Shown here piece after piece: positions 1-8,874 of a DNA stretch of 64,000 nucleotides. The position numbers and the translations under genes are program-made. How positions within the stretch are numbered: the first letter of the stretch is position 1; each line of letters starts with the position of its first letter. This DNA comes from Actinomycetes bacterium (GTDB lineage: Bacteria > Actinomycetota > Acidimicrobiia > Acidimicrobiales > Acidimicrobiaceae): contig JAJZLS010000038.1 in assembly GCA_021803345.1 (NCBI GenBank), forward strand, positions 1 through 64,000, read 5' to 3'. Under the pieces are notes generated by a model. That model worked only from the letters and a program-made list of their open reading frames with translations, was not told the origin of the DNA and did not search any database.

Positions 1-2988
1 GCTAACTCCCACGCTTGCAGCGCCATCAACAACGGCTCGATCAGTTGCATGAGGCAATACGTCGTTATCAATTGCCACTGGACTAGCTCGAACCGAAGCT
101 GCCAGTACACCTCGCATGGCTAAATCAAGAGAAGAAGTTAGTGCTTGATCTGTAATCCCATTCGATACTCTTTGTAGAACAATTCGTCCCGCGGTTAAGG
201 TACCTGTCTTATCAAAACACAACACTTCCACCCTACCAAGTGCCTCTATAGTCCTGGGATTTCGGACCAATGCTCCACGAGTCGACAGTCGGCGGGCAGC
301 TGCAAGCTGCGCGACTGTGGCGAGAAGAGGTAGCCCTTCAGGCACTGCGGCAACAGTAAGACTCACACCCGATGTCACTGCATATCGTAGTGACCGACCG
401 CGCAGCAAACTCAAAGCAGCCACTCCCATGCCACTTGCGACAGTGGCAGGAATCGTAGCCGATGTCAGTCTCTGAAGCCTGGCTTCAACGCCACTTGGCG
501 GTGGAATGGGGGCATCAGCCAAACTACGGCCGACCTCGGTTTCATCTCCCGTAGCTACCACGACCACCAGCGCAGATCCGTTTACCAAAGTCGATCCTTC
601 GTACAACATGCAGGAACGCTCGGCAAGGGTTGCACCCGGGACAGGAACTGTCTGTTTCGCCACCGGGTAAGGCTCTCCGGTAAGAGCAGACTCATCGGTC
701 TCGCAAAAATCTGTCTCAAGGATTCGACAATCAGCCGGCACGACATCGCCAGCCGAGAGTTCCAAAATGTCACCAGGTACCACCAACTTTGCATCCATAA
801 ATGACGTAGCAGCAGACCTCCGCACAGCGATTTGAGAGGTGTCCACCTGCATTAGATTCGCAATTGATACTTCTGTCCTTACGCGCTGGATTCCGCCGAT
901 AACCGCATTAGCCCCGGTTACTCCAGCAACTAAAACAGCGTCCGATATTGATCCGACTGCAGCCGACAGAGCAGCTCCGGCTGCTAACACTGGAGTCAAA
1001 GGGTTTGCCATTTCCATACCAATGGCTTGAACAAATTTCACAGCCTGTGGAAGTTCATGGCTACGCGATGGTCGGCGACGTTCAGCTTCGGGACCGTCGA
1101 GACCTTCCACTGAAGTTCTAAGCGCTCCTAGAACCGAATCGGTTTCGAGTGCGTGCCATGAAGTTTGGGCTAGCGGAACCACATCTGGTCTGCGTCCCAC
1201 CGAAACAGCGGACATTACTCCATTTATCTGCGAGGCCACTGCTGCTAAGTTCACTGGAAGGGAGGCCCTGCGCCCCGCTGAGGAAGCTGGGCCTAACAGA
1301 CTCCATACACCACCGATACCCGAACCACCCAAAGCAAATAGCACACTACGCCTGGCTACCTCACTAGAGACTTGAATGGCATCGATGATTCGATACGCAT
1401 CTGCCAACCCGCCAGGCGCCAGGATATCTGCCCCCCCAGGAACAACCGTCCCATTAGCTGCAATACCAACTCCGCAGTCAGCTGAATCAAGAGCCAGGTG
1501 TGCAGTACCCGCCGAAACCAAAAGAACTCCAAAACCTTCGCTCTGTAGGGCTCGAATCGATGAGCGCATTGCCCTCCGGCCAGGTACAGTCCGCGTAGCA
1601 CCAAGCCGTGTACCTAAACCACCACTTCCAGCTACAACAAGCATAAGTCTGTTACGTTTGATTAGAGACACAAGTGGAATTGCGAAGGGGTTGAGCTCAG
1701 ACTCAATGGTGATCAACCCCACTAGGTTACCCCGATAGGCCAACCCATGTACACCAAGGTGACCTAACGCCATTTTCTTAGCCCGGGTGCGCGCTCCTCG
1801 AGGAAAAGATACATCAAGAGCCAATAAATTTTTCACTGGCCCTAAGGTCCAGTCCGAGCTATGGAGCACTCTATCGATTTGGGCAGGATCGAACATTTCC
1901 TGTGCCCGCATTATCACGTCCGCCGCTTCAGCACCTTCAAAGCATTCAGCGACACCGAGTTCGGCCCGTCCGCTAACCAACACTTCTGAATCTAGAACCA
2001 CAGTGTCAATACGATCTAGCTTACGCAACACATTTCGGTCCATGGCAAGAATACCGCGCTGTGCCAATGTTCGATCAAAGTATGCCGAAAAACTCTCTCT
2101 ACCCATTTGGGCTGCCTTAGGAATTCCCGCAGCAAGGGCATTTGCAGCCCTACGGGGACTTCCAGTGGCTAATAAGGTAACCCCAAACGCTCCCATTGAC
2201 ACTATCGCTGATCGATCAGAATAGCGCTCAATAGGTCCAGGGCGTAGTGGAATAGGGCGTTCGTCGTTTAGTAACGCAACAGGTGAAGTTGTCTCCACAT
2301 CGTTATAAAGTTTCGATTCGCTCCGCTCCCATAATTCACGACGGGCAACGAGTTCGCTAATGAGATTGGCTCGATTTGCAATACTTACTACCAAACCAGC
2401 CGGTCCTTGCGATAAGGCTTGAGCAAACGCATTTGCCAGCCCGAGACCAAGATCAGCTACTGGAATCCCTAGATGATGTTCGAGGTATCTACGAAATCTA
2501 GGCTCATTCTCAATTAGTGAGATTGCCGAGGCTATTTCTGACGGTATGGGAGTAGTAGGCAAAAACTGACCAAAGACGCTGAAACCAAGCCCTAAAATAT
2601 CAGCTCCTATCGCGATGCTATTACGTAAAATTGGCTCAGTGTCACTTGGATGCTCTGGATGGTCCTGGGAAAAACCTTCATTAGTTAGCCCATGGGCATC
2701 CTCTACGCCTTCGATCACCTCCACTAAGTCATCGAAGGATACCCCGTCCGGGTCAAACATAACAGCAATACGGCCGGTAATCGCGTTTACCTGCGCCCAT
2801 TGCACCCCTTCTACTTCCCGCAGCGCCGCTTCAAAATGAGCGACTACCGACTCATTACCAGGCTTACGGACCCCACGGGCTTCTATATGGGCCCGTCCAT
2901 CGCTAACCCAACTTCGACGACGACGTCTATCTGGAATTGCCAGCCCAAATAAGCGAGCAGCTGAACCGAGCGGATCGGGAAAGCCCAT
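1..2988 (-). CDS. CtpI/CtpH-like P-type cation-transporting ATPase (C-terminus cut by window edge)
   Basis: Membrane P-type ATPase that would couple ATP hydrolysis to cation movement. 996 codons are visible; the C-terminal hinge and last membrane segments lie outside the window. The frame is open from the ATG at 2988 and is proved by the phosphorylation motif DKTGTLT (Asp about 926), PEGLP (883-887), an upstream VPADCRIL and the actuator motif TGEP (770-773). PEGLP in place of a CPx motif points to a P2-like rather than a heavy-metal P1B pump. Residues about 25-95 form an HMA-like domain without CxxC. Residues about 280-500 resemble a second, degenerate ATPase module: at the phosphorylation position it reads D-S-E-V (Asp about 333), and a hinge-like segment follows. 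Mycobacterial CtpI and CtpH (roughly 1,500-1,600 residues) share this long architecture. Transported ion unknown. A weak AGG lies 5' of the ATG. Confidence 0.9.
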   Translation of the reverse strand, partial: MGFPDPLGSAARLFGLAIPDRRRRRSWVSDGRAHIEARGVRKPGNESVVAHFEAALREVEGVQWAQVNAITGRIAVMFDPDGVSFDDLVEVIEGVEDAHGLTNEGFSQDHPEHPSDTEPILRNSIAIGADILGLGFSVFGQFLPTTPIPSEIASAISLIENEPRFRRYLEHHLGIPVADLGLGLANAFAQALSQGPAGLVVSIANRANLISELVARRELWERSESKLYNDVETTSPVALLNDERPIPLRPGPIERYSDRSAIVSMGAFGVTLLATGSPRRAANALAAGIPKAAQMGRESFSAYFDRTLAQRGILAMDRNVLRKLDRIDTVVLDSEVLVSGRAELGVAECFEGAEAADVIMRAQEMFDPAQIDRVLHSSDWTLGPVKNLLALDVSFPRGARTRAKKMALGHLGVHGLAYRGNLVGLITIESELNPFAIPLVSLIKRNRLMLVVAGSGGLGTRLGATRTVPGRRAMRSSIRALQSEGFGVLLVSAGTAHLALDSADCGVGIAANGTVVPGGADILAPGGLADAYRIIDAIQVSSEVARRSVLFALGGSGIGGVWSLLGPASSAGRRASLPVNLAAVASQINGVMSAVSVGRRPDVVPLAQTSWHALETDSVLGALRTSVEGLDGPEAERRRPSRSHELPQAVKFVQAIGMEMANPLTPVLAAGAALSAAVGSISDAVLVAGVTGANAVIGGIQRVRTEVSIANLMQVDTSQIAVRRSAATSFMDAKLVVPGDILELSAGDVVPADCRILETDFCETDESALTGEPYPVAKQTVPVPGATLAERSCMLYEGSTLVNGSALVVVVATGDETEVGRSLADAPIPPPSGVEARLQRLTSATIPATVASGMGVAALSLLRGRSLRYAVTSGVSLTVAAVPEGLPLLATVAQLAAARRLSTRGALVRNPRTIEALGRVEVLCFDKTGTLTAGRIVLQRVSNGITDQALTSSLDLAMRGVLAASVRASPVAIDNDVLPHATDRAVVDGAASVGVS

Positions 2989-3367
2989 TATGCCTGAAAA
3001 ACATATCGACTCGACACAAAACGGTTCGGCAAGCAACCATCAACATGGATAGGAAAGCAAGAAAGCCCCATTAGATTGGCGAGCCCGCCGCCATTCGATG
3101 AGTTGCGAAATAACGAGCCAAACCATCGATGACATTGCCTCGAGAATGACGACTTAAAATAGAGCTTCCATTCCCCTCCTTCAGAGTGGCACAGCTCCAA
3201 AAAGTACGCAAGATCCTTACCATCTGTAAAACGGTAGGGAACAAAAGTTATCGGAAGGCGACCTTGAAATGGTCTTCTGTTGAACATTCGGTAAATATTC
3301 CTAACCAGTGGACAATCCCCCAGCGTCAAGTGTCACGACGTTTGAATCGATAAGACCTAGACTGGTT
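2989..3367. other. Intergenic region upstream of the P-type ATPase, no convincing gene
   Basis: 379 bp between the small membrane-protein gene and the ATPase, both read leftward. A TTG-initiated minus-strand frame fills most of it and ends in a TAATG overlap with the ATPase start. Its predicted protein resembles nothing I recognise and it lacks a ribosome-binding site, so I do not call it. The region probably carries the ATPase leader. Confidence 0.5.
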
Positions 3368-3559
3368 TTAATTCCGACGATGACGAGCGACAACCACTCC
3401 AAGCCCAACTAAAGCCACAAGCGGAGCATCGATGACACCAAGGGCTACCGTCCCGGCCAATAACCCATAGAACCCGATATCTACAACCGATTCTGGAACC
3501 CGTGAGTGGACTAGAGGTATTACGTATCCGCTGTTCGCTGTTGCAGTCTGTGTTGCCAT
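3368..3559 (-). CDS. Small conserved hydrophobic protein (63 aa) upstream of the P-type ATPase
   Basis: Function unknown. The ATG at 3559 is preferred over a longer in-frame start near 3658 because AGGA lies about 7 nt before it and the longer start has none. The 63-residue product has a polar N-terminus (MATQTATANSGYVIPLV), then a hydrophobic stretch at about 23-58 rich in Gly, Ala, Leu and Val that could form one long or two short membrane segments, and ends in the basic tail VVARHRRN. It is read in the same direction as the CtpI-like ATPase, so it could be a membrane partner or regulator of it. That link is positional inference only. Confidence 0.65.
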   Translation of the reverse strand: MATQTATANSGYVIPLVHSRVPESVVDIGFYGLLAGTVALGVIDAPLVALVGLGVVVARHRRN

Positions 3560-3919
3560 GTCTATCCTACGCCCCTTTTCAAAATTGACTAGGATTTCTA
3601 GACCCTCAAGTTTACGCACAACATAGCCCATTGTCAATCTAACTGCATATACACTCATAATAACTTATATATATACACCATGCCCAATTTAACGTGGGGA
3701 AGAATCATTCTACCGAAAAAGATGACGGCACTTTTCCAGTAATTTATGGAAAATTAGCCCCCCTTGCGCCTTCCAATCAATTAGAACAATAGGGGAAGGA
3801 AAGGTGGCCAAACTATTGATTTACTTTTTCAGAAGTTCTCTTGCTGAGGGTTATACACCTATAACTTCGAAACCTCTCTTTGAATATGGAACTGAAACTT
3901 CACATCGAAGTTTTCGCAA
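3560..3919. other. Divergent intergenic region, AT-rich promoter zone
   Basis: 360 bp between the leftward small membrane-protein gene and the rightward phospholipase D-like gene. It includes a TA-rich run (tatatatatac, near 3667-3677) typical of a divergent promoter zone. No open frame or RNA gene is convincing. Confidence 0.4.
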
Positions 3920-5647
3920 ATGAACATGGTCTGGCCATTTAGGAAATTACTGGGAAAAAAGCCCTCGGATTTATCCACGAAAATCTCAGATCAATTCGTC
4001 CAACCTCAAATTCCGCGATTAGACAATCAATTTTATGCGGAAGATTCGGTGACCGGTAAATGGTTCCTAATGGCGTCCGAGAGGGGTAATTCAAGTTCCA
4101 ATATCGATGCAAGATACCAAAACGGAAAGGGTTGGACCGAAGGTAACTCTGTAACTCCACTTGTACACGGATCAACTTACTTCAAAAGATTGCACTCGCT
4201 AATATCGTGTTTGCAAGCTAAAGAAAGTGCTTGGTTTTTGGGTTGGAGAATGGATCCAGACGAACTCCTTGATGGACCGGGAACAGAGTTAAGGGAAGTT
4301 CTAGCCTCCGCTGCAAGAAAGGGGGTCGATGTTCGGGGACTATTATGGCGTTCGCATTCCAAAGCAGAAGGGTTTTCAAAACAACAAAACGCAACAATTA
4401 TCGACTATGTAAATCACGCAGGAGGCGAGTTACTTCCTGATGAAAGAGTACGTCGATTTGGGTCTCATCATCAAAAGATTGCCATAATACGTCACCCAGA
4501 AAATCCAGAAAAGGATCTCGCATTTGTAGGAGGTTTAGATCTATGTCATGGAAGGAGAGACGACGCCCGACATCTTGGCGACCCCCAGTCGGTACCGCTT
4601 TACCACCGCTATGGGACCAATCCATCCTGGCACGACATCCAGCTTGAAATTCGAGGGCCCACCATAGGGGATGTCGCTGAAACCTTCCGCGAGCGTTGGG
4701 CCGACCCCACCCCTCTGCAACGGGAGAACCCATTCAAGGCTACGGCAAAGCAAATTTTACATCGCAGACTTAAAGCAAGCGAACTTGCCGATTCCTTGGC
4801 AGATCCTCCAAAGTGTGGAAACATGGATGTACAAATCCTAAGAACCTACCCCTACAAACGCTCGCCATACCCTTTCGCCCCAGAGGGCGAACGTAGCGTA
4901 GCTCTAGCATACAAGAAGGCACTAGCACGTGCCCGCTCGTTGATATACGTAGAAGACCAGTATCTGTGGTCCAGAGATGTAGCCAAGATCTTTGCCGATG
5001 CCCTTCGGGCATCCCCACAACTCCTACTGATCGCAGTGGTACCGCGTTATCCAGATAGGGATGGACGGATATCCGGACCGCTCAATCGTATTGGACAACA
5101 AGAAGCACTAGCGTTGCTCAAGGCAAGTGGCGGTGACCGAGTTGCAATCTATGACATAGAAAATGAGCTCTGCCAGCCAATTTACGTTCATGGAAAACTC
5201 TGTATAATTGACGACGTATGGATGTCAGTTGGATCCGACAATCTAAATCGACGGTCATGGACCCACGACTCGGAAGCATCCTGCGCGGTGATTGACCACA
5301 ATCTGGACTTGCGTTCACCTCAAGATCCCGCCGGACTTGGTGATGGTGCTCGAGTACTACCCCGCAACCTTCGTCTAACATTGTGGCATGAACATTTGGG
5401 AGAAGAAGTTTCAGACTACGACCTAATAGATCCAGTAAAAGGATTCGCAAGTTGGAAAACTATAGCTCACGAGCTTGAGGCCTGGCACAACAACAAACGC
5501 AAAGGACCGCGCCCTCCTGGTCGCGCCAGGGTTCATTATCCCCAGTCAGTATCGCTTTGGAACCAAATATGGGGACGTCCAATCTATCGGCTCGCAATAG
5601 ACCCTGACGGAAGACCTAAAACTCTAAAACAGACTAATGACTTCTGA
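3920..5647 (+). CDS. Phospholipase D superfamily phosphodiesterase
   Basis: 575 residues with two PLD (HKD) half-sites. The first, HHQKIAIIRHP at about residue 183 followed by FVGGLDLCHGRRDD, has Arg where the HxKxxxxD motif normally has Asp; I recall actinobacterial relatives with the same change. The second, VHGKLCIIDD at about 422 followed by GSDNLNRRSW, is canonical. Such enzymes cleave or transfer phosphodiester bonds of phospholipids through a phosphohistidine intermediate. No clear signal peptide or strong membrane segment is visible, so it is probably cytoplasmic or peripheral. The start lacks a good Shine-Dalgarno sequence; a second Met two codons on is possible. Free-standing gene with no obvious operon partner. 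Lipid substrate and direction (hydrolysis or transphosphatidylation) are not deducible. Confidence 0.88.
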   Translation: MNMVWPFRKLLGKKPSDLSTKISDQFVQPQIPRLDNQFYAEDSVTGKWFLMASERGNSSSNIDARYQNGKGWTEGNSVTPLVHGSTYFKRLHSLISCLQAKESAWFLGWRMDPDELLDGPGTELREVLASAARKGVDVRGLLWRSHSKAEGFSKQQNATIIDYVNHAGGELLPDERVRRFGSHHQKIAIIRHPENPEKDLAFVGGLDLCHGRRDDARHLGDPQSVPLYHRYGTNPSWHDIQLEIRGPTIGDVAETFRERWADPTPLQRENPFKATAKQILHRRLKASELADSLADPPKCGNMDVQILRTYPYKRSPYPFAPEGERSVALAYKKALARARSLIYVEDQYLWSRDVAKIFADALRASPQLLLIAVVPRYPDRDGRISGPLNRIGQQEALALLKASGGDRVAIYDIENELCQPIYVHGKLCIIDDVWMSVGSDNLNRRSWTHDSEASCAVIDHNLDLRSPQDPAGLGDGARVLPRNLRLTLWHEHLGEEVSDYDLIDPVKGFASWKTIAHELEAWHNNKRKGPRPPGRARVHYPQSVSLWNQIWGRPIYRLAIDPDGRPKTLKQTNDF

Positions 5648-5845
5648 ATGAAGTAATCTACTCCATAAACGCTTAAACCTTCCCGATTTCTGTCATCACA
5701 ATGTGACTGGTCACCCATCAACAATTACCAACAACACGAGGATTGTCGGTATCCCACTAGGGGTTAGCGGTAAAGAGGGGAAGGCAACGGCTCAGGTGAA
5801 GCAAAGCCAAGATAGCTGTTCGCCCCTAGTCTTGTTGAAACAAGC

Positions 5846-6025
5846 TTATTCGAACTCCTCAAGCTCAAACGAACCGTCAACCCGTATGCAAAATTTCAGC
5901 GGGTCGCCAAGGCCTCCAAAAAATTTATGTTTACGCTCATTTATAAAAGCCAAAAGCGCCCAGGTGCCATCGTGTTTAGGTATCAGTCGACCTGAATATA
6001 AATGATCGTTGTGAGAAGCTGCGCT
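5846..6025 (-). pseudogene. Remnant of a GH32/GH43-like glycoside hydrolase C-terminus
   Basis: A 59-codon minus-strand frame bounded by TAG at 6026-6028 and ending in TAA at 5846-5848, with no usable start codon. The translation looks strongly protein-like: it contains HLYSGRLIPKHDGTWALLAF, then FFGGLGDPLKF, and ends in DGSFELEEFE. The order 'L.S.RL...DG.WALLAF......F.G...DPL' resembles the C-terminal part of GH32-family (sucrose/fructan hydrolase-like) proteins as I remember them. The frame upstream of the TAG also reads like protein for about 15 codons (FGIDLKVGAIDMHLW), so the remnant may extend towards 6090. It lies in a 521-bp gap between two rightward genes. The hydrolase assignment is tentative; that this is an old coding fragment is more secure. 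Confidence 0.5.
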
Positions 6026-6168
6026 CTATTTCCAAAGATGCATATCAATGGCACCGACCTTTAAATCGATACCAAATCTGTTACGCTCTATAATTGGTTT
6101 TGCTACCGCAGTAAACAGTTAGTCAGACTTCTAAGTTTTGCTCCGGTGGCTCGATTCAGGAGGCACGC

Positions 6169-6558
6169 ATGCCAAAAGAACAAGTGATTCACTTTCAGAA
6201 CAAAAAAGTTGACGCAGCGCAACTCCAAAGCAAAATAGAAGAGTATCTAAAGTCCGATGGCTTCACCATTCAGTCCTCACCCGGAAGTGACCACGGAGTG
6301 GTTATACAGGCAAAGAAGGGCAACTTTCTTGCTGAGGTGATCGATGCTGATCGTGCTCTCACGATTTATCTGAGCGGCAACCCGGATGATTTTGTAGTCA
6401 GAATCGGCATCGGGAAGTGGCTACAGCATTTAGGCATAGCTGCCATTGAGACGCTGCTTCTGTCTGATCTGTTTCTTCTCGTGGACGTAGCAGAAATGGT
6501 ATGGACCCATGAAATCGAGAACAAACTGGTCAAACAAATTAACTCCTTCGTAGGCTAA
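6169..6558 (+). CDS. Hypothetical protein with hydrophobic C-terminal region (129 aa)
   Basis: Not a family I recognise. The start is secure because a perfect AGGAGG sits about 6 nt before the ATG. Residues 1-85 look like a mixed alpha/beta domain beginning with a short strand and an amphipathic helix. Residues about 87-115 are strongly hydrophobic (GIAAIETLLLSDLFLLVDVA) and may form a membrane helix or a buried hairpin, followed by a short charged tail. It stands alone between the glycosidase remnant and the aldo-keto reductase. No function proposed. Confidence 0.75.
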   Translation: MPKEQVIHFQNKKVDAAQLQSKIEEYLKSDGFTIQSSPGSDHGVVIQAKKGNFLAEVIDADRALTIYLSGNPDDFVVRIGIGKWLQHLGIAAIETLLLSDLFLLVDVAEMVWTHEIENKLVKQINSFVG

Positions 6559-6818
6559 CTCCTTTGTGGGTTGACTGCTCAAATTAACTCAAAGTCCAAT
6601 AGCAAGAAAGCCCTCGAAAAGAGACGGATCGGGGATCTTCTAAGGATTCCTGCCGCCTCCGATTGACAGAGGCAACTGTAAGCATCCGAAAAATTATGAT
6701 TCCGGGATGATTGGGCGACCGATGGAGAAGGACTCTTCTGGAGCTAAAATTCATCCACATCGGAAATCGATTGGCACGTCAGTTTCGATAGAACTAACAG
6801 AAGCGAAAAGGAAACTCC

Positions 6819-7688
6819 ATGAGCACAAATACCCTTCCCGGCGGCAGTTTTACAATGGCCAAGGATCTGACAGTTGGTCGGATGGGTTATGGCGCCATGC
6901 AGCTGGCGGGTCCCCATGTCTTTGGTCCTCCGGCTGACCGCGATGAGGCTATTGCTGTTTTGCGCGAGGCGGTAAAACTAGGAATTAACCATATTGACAC
7001 AAGCGATTTCTACGGGCCTTTCATTACAAATCAAATCATAAAAGAAGCATTATATCCGTACCCCCCAGAGCTTCATATCGTCACCAAGGTTGGAGTTATC
7101 CGTGATGACCAGGGAAGATGGAATCAAGCTCTCGCTCCCGATCAGCTTCGACAGGCGATCTATGACAATCTGGAACATCTGGGCCTAGAAATCCTCGATG
7201 TGGTGAATTTGCGAATTGGTGATTCTGAGGGTTCCTCGCCCCGCTCTGTAGCTGAACCGTTTACGGTTCTAGCTCAAATACAGCAAGAGGGGCTAATCAG
7301 GCATCTTGGAGTCAGCAATGTAAATGCAGACCAGATTGCCGAGGCACAATCGATAGCGCCCGTCGTCTGTGTGCAAAACATGTACAACCTGGCACATCGC
7401 AGCGACGACCAGCTGATAGATTCCCTTAAAGCCCAGGGTATTGCGTATGTTCCATTCTTTCCTTTAGGAGGTTTCAGTCCACTCCAATCAGATATCCTGG
7501 ACTTGGTAGCCAAACGACTCGATGCCTCCCCAATGGCGGTTGCTCTGGCCTGGCTGCTCAAGCGTTCTCCAAATATTCTTCTCATACCGGGAACTTCATC
7601 GGTAGCTCACCTCAGAGACAACTTCAGCGCTGCCAATTTAGATATCCCCGAACAGGAAATGGAACGGCTCAATAGCATCGGGAGATAG
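6819..7688 (+). CDS. pdxI: Aldo/keto reductase, YdbC/PdxI-like (putative pyridoxal reductase)
   Basis: 289 residues, the full length of the aldo/keto reductase TIM barrel. Segments match my recollection of E. coli YdbC (PdxI, an NADPH-dependent pyridoxal reductase) very closely: RMGYGAMQLAGPHVFGPP, GINHIDTSDFYGP, DVVNLRIGD, AYVPFFPLGGFSPLQS and LLIPGTSSVAHLRDN. The catalytic Asp and Tyr lie in DTSDFY and the Lys in VTKVG; the usual catalytic His is replaced in the VVNLR segment, as in YdbC. The likely role is reduction of pyridoxal or another aldehyde in the cytoplasm. The start at 6819 has GGA upstream. Neighbours give no further clue. Pyridoxal as substrate is inferred from resemblance only. 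Confidence 0.85.
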   Translation: MSTNTLPGGSFTMAKDLTVGRMGYGAMQLAGPHVFGPPADRDEAIAVLREAVKLGINHIDTSDFYGPFITNQIIKEALYPYPPELHIVTKVGVIRDDQGRWNQALAPDQLRQAIYDNLEHLGLEILDVVNLRIGDSEGSSPRSVAEPFTVLAQIQQEGLIRHLGVSNVNADQIAEAQSIAPVVCVQNMYNLAHRSDDQLIDSLKAQGIAYVPFFPLGGFSPLQSDILDLVAKRLDASPMAVALAWLLKRSPNILLIPGTSSVAHLRDNFSAANLDIPEQEMERLNSIGR

Positions 7689-7903
7689 TTTAAGACATCG
7701 ACTGCAATTGCAACCCAGGGTCATCCTTCACCTGCTGGTTCTGAATTACTGTTCGGCATTGACGTTCACTGGAACTACATTTCCACAATTGCCCACAAAG
7801 CAAGCGTGCTCCATCTTAAGCAGAACATTATTTAGTCATTTGATCCAAGCAATAGAGCCAAATACGCTGGATAAGATGCAACGACATTGATTCGCTTTTA
7901 TAT

Positions 7904-8599
7904 ATGGCCAATCTAGGCTGCATCGAAATCAACCCCTGGCACTCAAGAATCGACTCACTGGACAACCCTGATTACCGTTTGATTGACCTAGATGCTAAAA
8001 CGTGTCCGTTTGAAGCTGTAGTCACAGTCGCACTTGAGACCAAATCCTTACTGGACGAGTTGGGCATTCCCTCTTACTCCAAGACCTCCGGAAAGACTGG
8101 AATGCATATCTGCATCCCTGTAGACAAAAATTATACCTACGAACAGAGCCGCCAATTTGCTGAGATTCTTGTCGGGAATATACAAAAACGTAATCCCAAA
8201 CTGACAAGTGTGCTCAGAACGCCGAGTAAGCGTAAGGGGAAGATATATCCCGATTTCATGCAAAACCGGGCCGACCAAACTATGGCCGCACCATATTCAC
8301 TTCGACCAGTACCAGGAGCCACGGTCAGTACTCCACTTCATTGCGACGAGGTGAACCACAAACTGAATCCTTCGCAGTTCAATATTAAATCAGCGCCCAA
8401 ACGTTTCGAAGAGGTTGGTGACCTGTGGGAGCCGGTACTGGGTAAAGGGATATCGATGGATGAAGTTCTTGAGGATCTTCTCCAAGAGGATCTTCTCCAA
8501 GAGAACGAAGAGAGAAAAATGGCACTGGAAAAAGAAAGGAGGCAGAAGTGCCACAGAAAAACTGGAGTGAAGAAAGGGAACGCCAATATCAGCACATAG
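7904..8599 (+). pseudogene. N-terminally truncated LigD-type primase-polymerase (NHEJ polymerase domain)
   Basis: Homologous to the C-terminal two thirds of the LigD polymerase (PrimPol) domain used in bacterial non-homologous end joining. All three catalytic motifs are visible: metal-binding DLD in YRLIDLDAK, SGKTGMHI, and the third Asp in IYPDFMQNR, followed by MAAPYSLRPVPGATVSTPL and DLWEPVLGKG. Homology continues upstream of the first ATG (about 7877-7903, reading roughly CNDIDSLLY) but the frame is closed by TAG at 7853-7855. The first 100 or so residues, which in LigD bind the DNA-end 5' phosphate, are missing and I could not find them in any frame upstream. A Glu/Lys-rich tail containing a 15-bp tandem duplication follows. 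Probably a decayed gene; a truncated expressed protein cannot be excluded. Confidence 0.75.
8471..8500 (+). repeat. Perfect 15-bp tandem duplication in the LigD-polymerase remnant
   Basis: GAGGATCTTCTCCAA occurs twice head to tail (8471-8485 and 8486-8500), giving EDLLQ-EDLLQ in the translated tail. In-frame and apparently recent, consistent with relaxed constraint on this reading frame. Confidence 0.95.
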
Positions 8600-8874
8600 A
8601 GGAAAGCCTCGAACAACGGGGTAGATCAAAAAAGACAGCAGAAGAGATTGCAGCCTGAACTGTAAACAAGGAGAGGGCCCGCTCAGGCGAGTCACGCTCA
8701 GCTAGCAGAACATCGACGAAAGACATCTCCTTTGGACGACGAGGCGGACTTAGGTCTCATTCAGGACCAAAGGGAAGGACTAAGGAACAGCTTTACAGGG
8801 AGGCTCAGAAGAAAAACATCAAGGGCAGATCCACCATGACCAAAGAGCAACTTGAAAAAGCCCTAAGCAGATAG
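8548..8874 (+). pseudogene. Small conserved 'plasmid stabilization'-type protein gene interrupted by one TGA
   Basis: A GTG at 8548 with a strong upstream AAAGGAGG opens a 108-codon frame ending in TAG at 8872-8874, broken only by TGA at 8656-8658 (codon 37). Both halves read as one conserved small basic protein: the first ends SKKTAEEIAA, the second starts TVNKERARSGES and includes RRGGLRSHSGPKGRTK and GRSTMTKEQLEKALSR. In relatives as I remember them (often annotated 'plasmid stabilization protein') the sequence runs EEIAARTVNKERARSGES, so TGA replaces an Arg codon, most simply CGA to TGA. It overlaps the end of the LigD-polymerase remnant by 52 bp in another frame. Function of the family is unknown. 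A sequencing error at 8656 is the main alternative. Confidence 0.75.

Noticed and set aside
2988..3329. 113-codon minus-strand frame ending in a TAATG overlap with the ATPase start
   Set aside because: Starts with TTG, has no ribosome-binding site, and its translation has no recognisable pattern; the overlap alone is weak support.
5703..6005. 100-codon + strand frame
   Set aside because: Runs opposite the glycoside-hydrolase-like remnant and is its antisense shadow.
6559..6818. GCCTC/GAGGC inverted repeat near 6650 as a terminator
   Set aside because: Short stem with no following T run; could be chance.
7708..7890. Possible missing N-terminus of the LigD-type polymerase
   Set aside because: None of the three forward frames matches the N-terminal LigD polymerase pattern; homology begins only near 7877.
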